From: Micrococcales bacterium
GTDB taxonomy: Bacteria > Actinomycetota > Actinomycetes > S36-B12 > UBA10799
NCBI GenBank assembly: GCA_016703125.1
Contig: JADJCR010000003.1
Span: 414,688 to 478,687, forward strand
Length of the DNA: 64,000 nt
Reading direction: 5' to 3'
Shown: positions 48,828 to 59,967 of the stretch, in pieces
How the letters are laid out: each line of letters opens with the position of its first letter
Numbering within the stretch: the stretch's first letter is position 1
Notes under the pieces: model-generated
The model's input: the letters and a program-made list of their open reading frames with translations, nothing else
Told to the model about the DNA's origin: nothing
The model's database searches: none
Position numbers and translations under genes: made by a program

Positions 48828-49021
48828 GGCGCCCGGGTGTCACCCGTTCGGCCCAGTACGCACGATCAGCACCGCGGGAGGTCCCTGCCTGAGGTGGTGG
48901 CATCGGTGCGTTTTCCTCAGTGATGTTGACCCGATAGGGTGAGGTCGCCGTTGAGACGGCGTGCGTTCACCCGTTCGGCGGCGTAGAGCGATGTGCCTGG
49001 TGGCGATCCTAAGAGGGAAAT

Positions 49022-52000
49022 GTGACCGCAGCCGGCGGCAATGTCGTTCAGACCTTCGAGATCGCCCAGGCCCTGCTTGCGGATCTGCCCGCTCAGGCCG
49101 CCGCGCCCGAGGGGTCGTTCGTGGTCCCCAACGTGACGATGGAGTTCAACGCGGCGCCTGCTGCGGCCAGCCCGTCGGACGACAAGAACACCTTCCGCGA
49201 GACGATCGGCGCCCCGGGCGCGCAAGGCGGCACCGGCATCACGGTGGCCGTGATCGACACCGGCGTGGATGCCAGCGCCGACATCGATGTGACCGAGCAC
49301 GTCAACGTCTCCGGCGACCGTCGGGGCGATGGCCTCGGTCACGGCACCTTCATGGCCGGCCTCGTGGCCGGTGACGACACCCAGTACGGCGGGGTCGCCC
49401 CGGGCGCACAGGTGCTCGACGTGCAGGTGGCCGACCGGGACGGCAACACCGATCTCGCGCGGGTGCTGGCCGGACTGCAGGCGGTCGCCGACCACCGTGC
49501 CGAGGACCCCTCGCTGGACGTCGCGATGCTGGCGCTGAGCACGGAGAGCCCGCTGCCTCCGTGGCTGGACCCCTTGACCCGCGGCCTCGACCGGCTGTGG
49601 GCGCGCGGGGTCACCGTGGTGGTCGCCTCCGGTAACGATGGCAAGGACGCCGTGTCCTCGCCGGCCACCGATCCGGTACTGCTCGTCGCGGGTTCCCAGG
49701 ACGAGGCGGACACCGCCGCGCGCGGCGACGACACCGTTCCGGACTTCTCGAGCTACGGCAAGGCTTACGGCGAGGTGCGCCCGGACATCGTGGCCCCTGG
49801 CGTGTCGTTGATCTCGACCGCCGCGCCGGGCAGCCAGGCCTACCTGGAGAACCCGGGATCGCGCGTCGGTGACGACTTCCTCAAGGGGACCGGCACCTCG
49901 ATGTCCGCGGCCGTGACCGCCGGTGCCCTGGCGGCCCTGCTGGCTCAGCGGCCGGACCTGACCCCGGATCAAGCCAAGGCGCTGCTCGTCGACACCGCCT
50001 ACCGCACCTCCGGGCTGCGGGCCAAGGACGGTGCGGGCAACGGTGGACTGGACCTGGCCGCTGCGTTGACGGCCCCGGTGCCCACCGTGCAAGGCAACCC
50101 GATGGACGACTCGCCGCGGTTCGGGCCGGCTGAAGCCGACGCCGCCGTGTGGGCGCAGTTCGCCAAGGCGTGGCAGGACGGCGACCTGCGGGCCGTCGCC
50201 AAGGCGTGGGTGCAACTGTCAGAGCAGAGCCGGCGTTGGGCCGCCAACGCCTGGTCGATCGCCGCCTTGGTGCAGGCGCTGACCACCGACGACGGCACCT
50301 TCGAAAGTCGGCGCTGGGCCGGCCACCACTGGACCACCGACGCCTGGAAGAGCCGCCGCTGGGCCAGCGACGAGTGGGTGAGCCGTCGTTGGGCCGACGA
50401 GCAATGGCTGCAGGACATGTGGGACAGCCGCCGCTGGGCGGACTCCGACTGGTCGAGCCGGCGCTGGGCTGCCGATGACTGGTTGTCCTTCGCCTGGATG
50501 CTGCGGACCGCTGAGACCGACCCCACCATCCTGCAGATGTGGCGCGACAACACGTGGGCCAGCCGCCGCTGGGCCAGCCGCCGCTGGGCCGACTCCGACT
50601 GGTCGAGCCGGCGCTGGGCCGACGTGTCCTGGGTGAGCCGCCGCTGGGCCGACGAAGCGTGGGACAGCCGCCGCTGGGCCGACTACAGCTGGGACAGCCG
50701 CCGCTGGGCGTCCGGTGACTGGTCGAGCCGCCGTTGGGCCGACTTCTCCTTCGACAGCCGCCGCTGGGCGACCACCGAGTGGGACAGCAGGCGTTGGGCG
50801 ACTCAGGGTTGGGAAATTCCTTACTGCCCTGAGGAGGTGCCGATGACGCAGGTTCGAGAGGGCCTGCGTCAGGCCCGTCCGGCATGGCTCTCGCCCAATC
50901 TCGTCGTCTCGAGTGTGGCCGGCATCGCCGTTCTGTGCCTCGCGGTGCTCGCTGTCCTGCCGGGATTGGTCACCCTCCCGGCGGACATCGAGCAGCCGGT
51001 GCCCTGGTGGCTACTGGCCCTCTTCTTCGCGCTCGCAGCCCTGTCGGAGGTCATCTACGTGCCCGTGCGGCACGCCGACTCGTGGGAGGAACTGGCGTTC
51101 GTCGAAGTGGTCATGATCTGGGGCCTGCTGGTCCTGCCGCCGCTGCCCCTGATGGTCACGACTCTGCTGGGATTCGCATTGGTGGCGGCCCTGCTGCGCC
51201 GGCCGCTGGTCAAGTCGGTGTTCAACCTCGCCTCCTACACGGTGGCCAGCACCGGGCTGATGATCACGTACTACGTGCTGGATGCCGGTGCTGGCACCTT
51301 CAGCGCGCGGTCCATGACTGTACTGGTGATCGCTGCGCTCGTGTTCGCCTTCGTGAACCTGCTGCTGCTGTCGGTGATCCTGTACGCCGCCGGGGACGTG
51401 CCGCCCCGGGAGTTCCTCGCCGAGCAGTGGTGGTTGAGCGTAGGCATGGCGGTCGGTTCGGTCGGGGTCTCCATGATGGCGCTGTCCATCTGGCAGAACA
51501 CCCCGGTGCTCGTCCCGCTGACCGCCCTGCCCGCGGTGGCCTTGTGGTACGCCTACCGTGCCAGCGCCTCGCACGCCGAAGCCCGGGAGCGCAGCCGTTG
51601 GCTGGTGGAACTCGGGCAGGCGGTGGCCACCCCCGGCGTCCCCGACGAGGTCATCCCGCGCGCGGCGGAGGCCCTTCGCAGGGTCTACGGCGCCGACGAG
51701 TACACGGTCGTGCTGCATTCGGGACTTCATTTCGGGTCCGATCCGGCGTGGTCCGCGCCATCGCTCATGCCGCGCGAGGCGCGAACGCTCGATGCCGGGT
51801 CGCTGCCCACCGGCTGGCGCGCCGGGGTGGCTGTGCGGCTCGATGACCAGTCCGGCGGCGGGGTGCTGGCCCTTGGGAGCCACCGCGACCCGGTCGGCGT
51901 GCTGAGCCGGTTGCCCTGGGCGCGCTCCTGGGAGCTGGAGGACACCGACAAGCCTGGCCTGGTGGCGCTGACAGCCGCGGTGGGTTCGTCTGTGCGGGCA

Positions 52001-53044
52001 GGCCAGACGCTGACCGCGCTGACCGCGGAAACCGCCAAACTGCAGGCAGTCGTCGATCACGCCACCGACGGCATCGCGGTGGTCGACACCGGTGGCCGGT
52101 TGCTGCTGTGGAGCCCAGCGGCCGAACGGATCACCGGCGTGGCGGCACCGCGAGGAGACGAGTACCCGGAGATCGTGCGCCGGATCATCTCCGTGCCGCC
52201 GGATCGGCAAGGCCTCGAGCTGGAGTTCGACCGCGCCGACGGTCAGAGCCTGTCCCTGCACGTCACGCGTGTGGACGTCGTTGGTTCTGCGGCGACCAGT
52301 GTCATCACCATCCGGGACATGACCCGCGAGCGCCGCGCCGAACGGATGAAGGCCGACTTCATCGCGACGGTGTCCCACGAGTTGCGCACCCCGATCACGC
52401 CGATCCGTGGCTACGCCGATCTGCTGCGGCGCCGCTGGGACCGCATGAGCGAGGAGAAGCGCAACAAGGTGCTCGACACGATCGAGGAGCGGGCCAACCA
52501 CCTCACCCGGCTGGTCGATGATCTGCTGATCGCCGCGCGGGCCAGTACGGACACCACCCTCCGTGTCGAAATGCAGAGCGTGGATGTCGTGGCTCTTGTG
52601 CGGGAGGCCGCCACTGCTTTCCCCGATGCCGAGGGGCGCATCACCATCGAGGATGTTCCGCCGCTGCTCGTGCTGGCCGATCCGACCCGCTTGGTCCAGA
52701 TCATCGGGAACCTCGTGGGGAATGCGCTGAAGTACACCCCGGCCGGTACGCAGATCGACCTCACATTCGGGGCCGGCGACCCGGTCGAGGTGCGGGTCAC
52801 AGACCATGGTCCAGGTATCGCCGCCGATGAACAGGAGCGCGTATTCGAGCGGTTCTACCGGATCGAGGACCCGCTGACGATGCGCACGGGCGGCAGTGGG
52901 CTGGGCCTTCACATCAGCAGGGAACTAGCGCGTGCGATGGGCGGTGACGTTAGGCTGAAGTCGAGTCCAGGAGCAGGATCAACGTTCGTAGTGCAGCTTA
53001 AGCCGGAGGGGACTGATGGCCACGATCCTGATCGTCGACGATGA
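49022..53044 (+). CDS. Subtilisin-like (S8) protein joined in frame to a membrane sensor histidine kinase
   Basis: One uninterrupted 1340-residue frame. Residues 70-350 are a subtilisin-like domain with D79 (VIDTGVD), H107 (GLGHGTFMAG), N205 and S293 (GTSMSAAVTAG). Residues 403-597 are decapeptide repeats. From ATG 50843, preceded by gaggaggt five bases upstream, comes a kinase: about seven helices, a GAF-like region, a PAS domain, HisKA with H1119 (VSHELRTPITP) and an ATPase domain (GNALKYTP, GSGLGLHISREL). No signal peptide is seen at GTG 49022 and an in-frame TAA lies 10 bases before it. A missing G near 50812 would instead end the protease at TGA 50830-50832, giving two genes. Confidence 0.85.
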   Translation: MTAAGGNVVQTFEIAQALLADLPAQAAAPEGSFVVPNVTMEFNAAPAAASPSDDKNTFRETIGAPGAQGGTGITVAVIDTGVDASADIDVTEHVNVSGDRRGDGLGHGTFMAGLVAGDDTQYGGVAPGAQVLDVQVADRDGNTDLARVLAGLQAVADHRAEDPSLDVAMLALSTESPLPPWLDPLTRGLDRLWARGVTVVVASGNDGKDAVSSPATDPVLLVAGSQDEADTAARGDDTVPDFSSYGKAYGEVRPDIVAPGVSLISTAAPGSQAYLENPGSRVGDDFLKGTGTSMSAAVTAGALAALLAQRPDLTPDQAKALLVDTAYRTSGLRAKDGAGNGGLDLAAALTAPVPTVQGNPMDDSPRFGPAEADAAVWAQFAKAWQDGDLRAVAKAWVQLSEQSRRWAANAWSIAALVQALTTDDGTFESRRWAGHHWTTDAWKSRRWASDEWVSRRWADEQWLQDMWDSRRWADSDWSSRRWAADDWLSFAWMLRTAETDPTILQMWRDNTWASRRWASRRWADSDWSSRRWADVSWVSRRWADEAWDSRRWADYSWDSRRWASGDWSSRRWADFSFDSRRWATTEWDSRRWATQGWEIPYCPEEVPMTQVREGLRQARPAWLSPNLVVSSVAGIAVLCLAVLAVLPGLVTLPADIEQPVPWWLLALFFALAALSEVIYVPVRHADSWEELAFVEVVMIWGLLVLPPLPLMVTTLLGFALVAALLRRPLVKSVFNLASYTVASTGLMITYYVLDAGAGTFSARSMTVLVIAALVFAFVNLLLLSVILYAAGDVPPREFLAEQWWLSVGMAVGSVGVSMMALSIWQNTPVLVPLTALPAVALWYAYRASASHAEARERSRWLVELGQAVATPGVPDEVIPRAAEALRRVYGADEYTVVLHSGLHFGSDPAWSAPSLMPREARTLDAGSLPTGWRAGVAVRLDDQSGGGVLALGSHRDPVGVLSRLPWARSWELEDTDKPGLVALTAAVGSSVRAGQTLTALTAETAKLQAVVDHATDGIAVVDTGGRLLLWSPAAERITGVAAPRGDEYPEIVRRIISVPPDRQGLELEFDRADGQSLSLHVTRVDVVGSAATSVITIRDMTRERRAERMKADFIATVSHELRTPITPIRGYADLLRRRWDRMSEEKRNKVLDTIEERANHLTRLVDDLLIAARASTDTTLRVEMQSVDVVALVREAATAFPDAEGRITIEDVPPLLVLADPTRLVQIIGNLVGNALKYTPAGTQIDLTFGAGDPVEVRVTDHGPGIAADEQERVFERFYRIEDPLTMRTGGSGLGLHISRELARAMGGDVRLKSSPGAGSTFVVQLKPEGTDGHDPDRRR
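50228..50812 (+). repeat. Decapeptide repeats SRRWA-x-x-x-W-x
   Basis: Fifteen SRRWA motifs (residues 403-597 of the frame), the last six at exact ten-residue (30-bp) steps, e.g. SRRWADVSWV, SRRWADEAWD, SRRWADYSWD. Trp recurs every five residues, Arg pairs every ten. DNA copies differ at third positions, showing selection on the peptide rather than recent duplication. Confidence 0.9.
50843..53044 (+). other. Probable independent start and coding part of the histidine kinase
   Basis: ATG 50843 has the best ribosome-binding site of the locus (gaggaggtgccgATG) and would give a 733-residue kinase by itself. H512 in this numbering is the phosphoacceptor. The partner is the receiver protein encoded at 53016. 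This entry marks the alternative two-gene reading of the long frame. Confidence 0.65.
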
Positions 53045-53408
53045 ACCCAGCGTCCGCGACCTGATCCGCGACACCCTGGAACTGGAGGACCACGAGGTTG
53101 TCGAAGCCGTGGACGGCCCGAGCGCACTGGAGGTCCTCTCGGCCGACGAACTGCCCGACTGTGTGGTCCTGGACATCATGATGCCCGGCATCAGCGGCCT
53201 GGACGTCCTCACCGAACTGCGCGCACGGCCGAGCACCAAAGAACTGCCGGTCATCCTGCTCACTGCGATGTCCGACGATGCGACCACGTGGGCCGGCTGG
53301 AGCGCCGGCGCCAACGTGTTCCTGCCCAAGCCCTTCGACCCCGGAGCGCTGCTGGACTGGATCGAAAGGGTCCTGGAAGGCGGCGGCGAGATGGAGCCCA
53401 CACTGTGA
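53016..53408 (+). CDS. Single-domain response regulator
   Basis: A 130-residue CheY-like receiver: acidic pocket ILIVDDEPS, phosphoacceptor D53 in VVLDIMMPG, T83 in LLTAM, K105 in FLPKPFD. There is no output domain, so it must act by protein contact or phosphotransfer. The start overlaps the 3' end of the kinase by 29 nt in another frame, and its stop overlaps the next start. The kinase of the same operon is the obvious partner. Confidence 0.93.
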   Translation: MATILIVDDEPSVRDLIRDTLELEDHEVVEAVDGPSALEVLSADELPDCVVLDIMMPGISGLDVLTELRARPSTKELPVILLTAMSDDATTWAGWSAGANVFLPKPFDPGALLDWIERVLEGGGEMEPTL

Positions 53409-54631
53409 AGACAATCCGGCCGGAGAACCTGGCCAGCCGCCTCGAGTCCTTGTCGCCGCATCCGCGCGTCGTCGCGCCCGGCAACTTCGCGACTCCGCAG
53501 ACCTTGTTGAAGGTGCTCGACGAGGCGATCCCGTCGTACATCCTGCACATGCTCAACGCCCAGGGGGAAATCCCCGGCCGGCCGGGCGTGACCCACGAGA
53601 CCACCTTCGTCGGACCGGGGATGCGCCGCAGCCCGTCGCTCATGTACTACCCCTGCCGGCTGAGCCTCACGCCGATCATCCTGCGCAACGCCCTTCCGGT
53701 GGACGTGTTGCTGCTGCACACCTCGGCCCCCCGCGACGGTGTGGTGTCAATGGGCCTGGAGGTAAACATCCTGCCGGCCGTGCTGGAAGCAGTGCGTGAC
53801 CGCGGGGGGCTGGTGATCGCGCAGGTGAACCCGCGGATGCCGCACACCTACGGCGACGCCCTGGTCCACGTGGACGACATCGACTACGCGATCGAGGTCG
53901 ACGAGCCGCTGATGGCGCTCGAGCCGCCCGCGCCGGACGAGGTCGCGCAGGCGATCGCCGGGCGCATCTACAGCCGCATCCCGGACGGGGCCACGCTGCA
54001 GTTGGGGATCGGGGGAGTGCCGGACGCGGTTCTGGGCTCGCTCACCGGCCGGCGCGGTCTGCGGATCTGGTCGGAGATGTTCTCCGACGGGGTCCTGGCC
54101 CTGCACGAGTTGGGCTGCTTCGACACCGACGTGCCGCTGACGGCATCGTTCGTCTTCGGCAGTCAGCGCCTGTACGACTGGCTCGACGGGAACCGCCTGG
54201 TGCGGATGCGGCGCACGGAGGTCACCAACAACCCCGGCCGGATCAGCCGCACGCCATCGATGATCAGCGTGAACTCCGCGTTGCAGGTCGACCTGTACGG
54301 CCAGGCCAACGCGTCGCGCATCAAGGGCCGCATCTACTCGGGGTTCGGGGGATCCACGGACTTCATCGTCGGCGCGCTGCATTCGCAAGGCGGACACGCG
54401 TTCATCGCGCTTCCCTCCTGGCATCCGCGCGCCCAGGTGTCCACGATCGTGCCGCTCATCGAGGGTCCGGTGACCTCGTTCCAGCACTCGTCGGTGGTCA
54501 CCGAGAACGGGCTGGCGCAGATCTTCGGCAACGACGAGCGCGAGCAGGTGCGGCAGTTGATCGACCACGCCGCCCACCCGGATGCCCGGGAGGCACTCTG
54601 GGAGGCAGCCAAAGCTCAGGGCCGGGCCTGA
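53405..54631 (+). CDS. Acetyl-CoA hydrolase/CoA-transferase family protein
   Basis: A 408-residue protein of the acetyl-CoA hydrolase / 4-hydroxybutyrate CoA-transferase group. Segments include PGNFATPQTLLKVLDEA, LQLGIGGVPDAVL, IWSEMFSDGVLALHELG with the likely catalytic Glu, and FGGSTDFIVGALHSQGG. The acyl substrate cannot be told. GTG 53405 overlaps the receiver gene stop by four bases, so it is translated in the same operon, an unusual partner for a two-component system. It is convergent with aceE. Confidence 0.87.
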   Translation: MKTIRPENLASRLESLSPHPRVVAPGNFATPQTLLKVLDEAIPSYILHMLNAQGEIPGRPGVTHETTFVGPGMRRSPSLMYYPCRLSLTPIILRNALPVDVLLLHTSAPRDGVVSMGLEVNILPAVLEAVRDRGGLVIAQVNPRMPHTYGDALVHVDDIDYAIEVDEPLMALEPPAPDEVAQAIAGRIYSRIPDGATLQLGIGGVPDAVLGSLTGRRGLRIWSEMFSDGVLALHELGCFDTDVPLTASFVFGSQRLYDWLDGNRLVRMRRTEVTNNPGRISRTPSMISVNSALQVDLYGQANASRIKGRIYSGFGGSTDFIVGALHSQGGHAFIALPSWHPRAQVSTIVPLIEGPVTSFQHSSVVTENGLAQIFGNDEREQVRQLIDHAAHPDAREALWEAAKAQGRA

Positions 54632-54649
54632 GCCCGCGGCACTCCGGGC

Positions 54650-57358
<2,709 letters not shown>

Positions 57359-57417
57359 CGGGCACCGCCTTTCGGGTCGACTTCGACCCTAGCCCCGAGG
57401 CGCGGGTTGTGACAGTG

Positions 57418-57828
57418 CTAGCGACGGGCTGACTTCGGGGCCACCAGCCGGGTGCCCTGCCAGGTGCGACTGGCGCTGATCGTGCGCGTGGGCTGCAGTC
57501 CGGCCGTGGGTGCCGCCTCGGCGATGTCGGCCGGGTCGATGTGACCGACGCGGCCCGCCTTCGGCGTGAGCAGCCAGATGACGCCGTTGTCGGCCAGCGG
57601 GCCGAGGGCGTCCATCAGCCCGTCGACGAGGTCGCCGTCGTCGTCGCGCCACCACAGCAGCACGGCCTCGACGATCTCGTCGCTGTCCTCGTCGAGCAGG
57701 TCGGCGCCGATGGCGGCGGCGAAGGCATCGCGGATGGTGTCGTCACAATCGGCGTCGAAGCCGATCTCCATCACCGCCTGTCCCTGCGCTAAGCCGAGTG
57801 GCAATTGGTCTTGAGCCTGGGTGCTCAT
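57418..57828 (-). CDS. DUF3052 family protein
   Basis: A 136-residue soluble acidic protein of a family conserved in actinobacteria next to aceE. Recognised by AVMEIGFDADCDDTIRDAF, VLLWWRDDDGDLVDGLMDAL, GVIWLLTPKAGRVGHIDPAD and the C-terminal SASRTWQGTRL. Function unknown. The start is ATG 57828; the frame is open upstream without similarity. A small hairpin (gggtcg...cgaccc, about 57374-57391) lies between it and aceE. Confidence 0.87.
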   Translation of the reverse strand: MSTQAQDQLPLGLAQGQAVMEIGFDADCDDTIRDAFAAAIGADLLDEDSDEIVEAVLLWWRDDDGDLVDGLMDALGPLADNGVIWLLTPKAGRVGHIDPADIAEAAPTAGLQPTRTISASRTWQGTRLVAPKSARR

Positions 57829-58055
57829 GGGACTCGTACGGATAAGGCTGCACCGGACACAGGAGTAGTCCACACAACACGCGCGCCAGTTGCAAGTCCT
57901 TCGGGGCATGTTGTGCGCAACCGGTCCAGATCGGGCGGTTGATGTTGCGGATGCGCGGTCGCCGGATCGGCCCCACGATGAGAGCAAGGTGGTGCGTCGC
58001 CGTCAGGCCCGGATGGGGACGCACCACCCTCCCGCCACTGCCGATACCCTGGTCT

Positions 58056-58128
58056 GGGCCCGTAGCGCAGCTGGTAGCGCGCCCCGCTTACACCGGGAAG
58101 GTCGTCGGTTCGAGTCCGGCCGGGCCCA
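58056..58128 (+). tRNA. tRNA-Val (TAC)
   Basis: A 73-nt cloverleaf: acceptor stem gggcccg/cgggccc, D-arm tagcgcagctggtagcgc, anticodon loop ctTACac, T-arm gtcggttcgagtccggc, discriminator A, no encoded CCA. The first pair of the anticodon stem is a C-A mismatch. The next coding start is one base after its 3' end. Confidence 0.95.
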
Positions 58129-58129
58129 C

Positions 58130-59233
58130 GTGCGTCTCGCTGACCTGGTCGACCGACTCGACAGTTGGTTCCCGCCGGACTTGGCCGAGCCCTGGGACGC
58201 CGTCGGCCTGGCGTTCGGGGATCCCGACGCCGACGTGCGCTCGGTGCTGCTGGCCGTCGATCCCACCGCGTCGGTCGCGGCACAGGCAGAGGAACTCGGT
58301 GTCGACCTGCTGCTCACCCATCATCCGCTGTGGCTCTCGGGGGTGACCGCCTTGCGCGGGGCCAAGGGCCGGTTGGCCCAGGAGTTGATCGGGCACGGGA
58401 TCGCGCTGTTCAACGCGCACACCAACGCCGACCGCGCCCGGCCAGGTGTCAACGACGCGCTGGCGGCGGCCCTGGGCCTGCGCGACACCGAGCCGCTCGA
58501 GCGCCGCCACACGACCCTGCTGCGCTTGACGGTGTACGTGCCTGCAGCCGACCGTGAGCGGCTGATCGACGCGTTGTCCCAGGCGGGCGCCGGAGCCATC
58601 GGTGCCTACGACCGCTGTGCCTACACCACACCCGGTGAGGGGACCTTCCGGCCGCTGCCCGGCGCCGAACCCCACATCGGAACGGTGGGGGACGTGGAAC
58701 GTGTAACGGAGGACCGCCTCGAGATGGTGCTGCCCCTGCGCCGGCGCGATGCGGTCACCGCCGCGTTGCGAGCGGCTCATCCCTACGAGGAGCCCGCCTA
58801 CGACCTCACGCAGATCAGCCGGCTCGATGAGGGCGTCGGGCTCGGCCGGGTCGGCATGGTCGACCCGCAGCCCCTTGCCGAGTTCGCCGCATCGGTGCGT
58901 GCCGCTCTGCCGGACACGGCTGCGGGTGTGCGCTTCGCCGGGGATCCGCAGGCGACAGTGCGGCGCGTGGCCGTCGTCGGGGGTTCCGGCGCCTCGGAGT
59001 TGGGCGCAGCCAGTGCGGTGGCTGATGTCCTCGTGACCGCCGATCTGAAGCACCACACGGTCGATGAGCATCTGGCCGAGGGTGGTTGCGCCGTGGTAGA
59101 TGTTGCCCACTGGGCAAGCGAGTGGCCGTGGTGCCCGGCGACCGCGCAGCGACTGCAGGCTCTGGGCCTGCGCACCCACGTCAGCACTCTGGTGACGGAT
59201 CCATGGACCGGCCATGTAGGAGGAAGCACATGA
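58130..59233 (+). CDS. Nif3-like dinuclear metal center protein
   Basis: Member of the NIF3/DUF34 family (GTP cyclohydrolase-I-type-2-like fold), widely conserved and without a settled function. The 367-residue protein has metal-ligand segments LLTHHPLWLSG and NAHTNADRARPG near the N-terminus, a central inserted PII-like domain, and the C-terminal ADLKHHTVDEHLAEGGCAVVDVAHWASE. GTG 58130 lies one base after tRNA-Val, so the mRNA can only start at, or be released from, the tRNA 3' end. First gene of an operon of four. Confidence 0.9.
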   Translation: MRLADLVDRLDSWFPPDLAEPWDAVGLAFGDPDADVRSVLLAVDPTASVAAQAEELGVDLLLTHHPLWLSGVTALRGAKGRLAQELIGHGIALFNAHTNADRARPGVNDALAAALGLRDTEPLERRHTTLLRLTVYVPAADRERLIDALSQAGAGAIGAYDRCAYTTPGEGTFRPLPGAEPHIGTVGDVERVTEDRLEMVLPLRRRDAVTAALRAAHPYEEPAYDLTQISRLDEGVGLGRVGMVDPQPLAEFAASVRAALPDTAAGVRFAGDPQATVRRVAVVGGSGASELGAASAVADVLVTADLKHHTVDEHLAEGGCAVVDVAHWASEWPWCPATAQRLQALGLRTHVSTLVTDPWTGHVGGST

Positions 59234-59967
59234 AAGCTGACCCGTTTGTGCAGGAGGCACTGCTCGAGCTGCCACTGGTGGATCGCAAGCTCGCGCAGTT
59301 GGCGCAAGAGTCGGCGAGGTCGGAGCTCAAGGCCAGCGCCACGCAGGCCCGGGCGGCCGTGGTGACCGCGGAGGAGTCGCTGGTCGACACCCGCACCCGG
59401 ATCAAGGACCTCGAACGTGAGATCGCCCGGGCGGATAACGACGTGCAGACGGTCCGGTCCCGGATCGAGCGCGACCAGCAGACACTGGACACGGGCGTGG
59501 CGGGGGCCAAGCAGTTGGTGGACATCCAACATGAACTCCAGAGTCTGGCCCGCCGGCAGGCGGAGTTGGAGGACGTCGAGATCGAGATCATGGAACGGAT
59601 GGAGGAGGCGAGCTCCGGCCTGGCAGCGGCGGAGGGCCTGTTGGCCGAGGCCCGGGCCAGGGCTGACCAAACGGCGCAGGAATGGGACCGCCGCTCGGAT
59701 GAGATCGCGGCGGAGATTGTGGCCCTTGAACAGCGGCGCGCCGAGGTCGCCGCGGAACTGCCCGCCGATCTGCTCGCGCTCTACGAGAAGGTCAGGGATC
59801 GTTCCGGCACCGGGGCTGCCCTGCTGCAGCACCGTCGGTGCGGCGCCTGCCAGATCGTGCTCAGTTCGACCGACCTCGACCGGGTCCGCGCGGCGGCATC
59901 TGACGATGTGGTGCGTTGCGAGGAGTGCGGGGCGATCATGGTGCGCACAGGGGAGTCGGGACTGTGA
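59230..59967 (+). CDS. Coiled-coil protein with C-terminal zinc ribbon
   Basis: A 245-residue protein: a long alpha-helical coiled coil (about residues 15-190, with heptad-like Leu/Ala/Glu and EEIARADNDV-type charge patterns) followed by a zinc ribbon, CGACQIVLS and CEECGAIMV. It corresponds to the actinobacterial zinc-ribbon proteins found beside Nif3-like genes, proposed to bind nucleic acid or help RNase HI-type functions; the role is not established. ATG 59230 overlaps the Nif3-like stop (ATGA). Confidence 0.87.
   Translation: MKADPFVQEALLELPLVDRKLAQLAQESARSELKASATQARAAVVTAEESLVDTRTRIKDLEREIARADNDVQTVRSRIERDQQTLDTGVAGAKQLVDIQHELQSLARRQAELEDVEIEIMERMEEASSGLAAAEGLLAEARARADQTAQEWDRRSDEIAAEIVALEQRRAEVAAELPADLLALYEKVRDRSGTGAALLQHRRCGACQIVLSSTDLDRVRAAASDDVVRCEECGAIMVRTGESGL

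Noticed and set aside
57890..58129. N-terminal extension of the Nif3-like protein through the tRNA gene
   Set aside because: It would translate tRNA-Val; the family N-terminus begins at GTG 58130.
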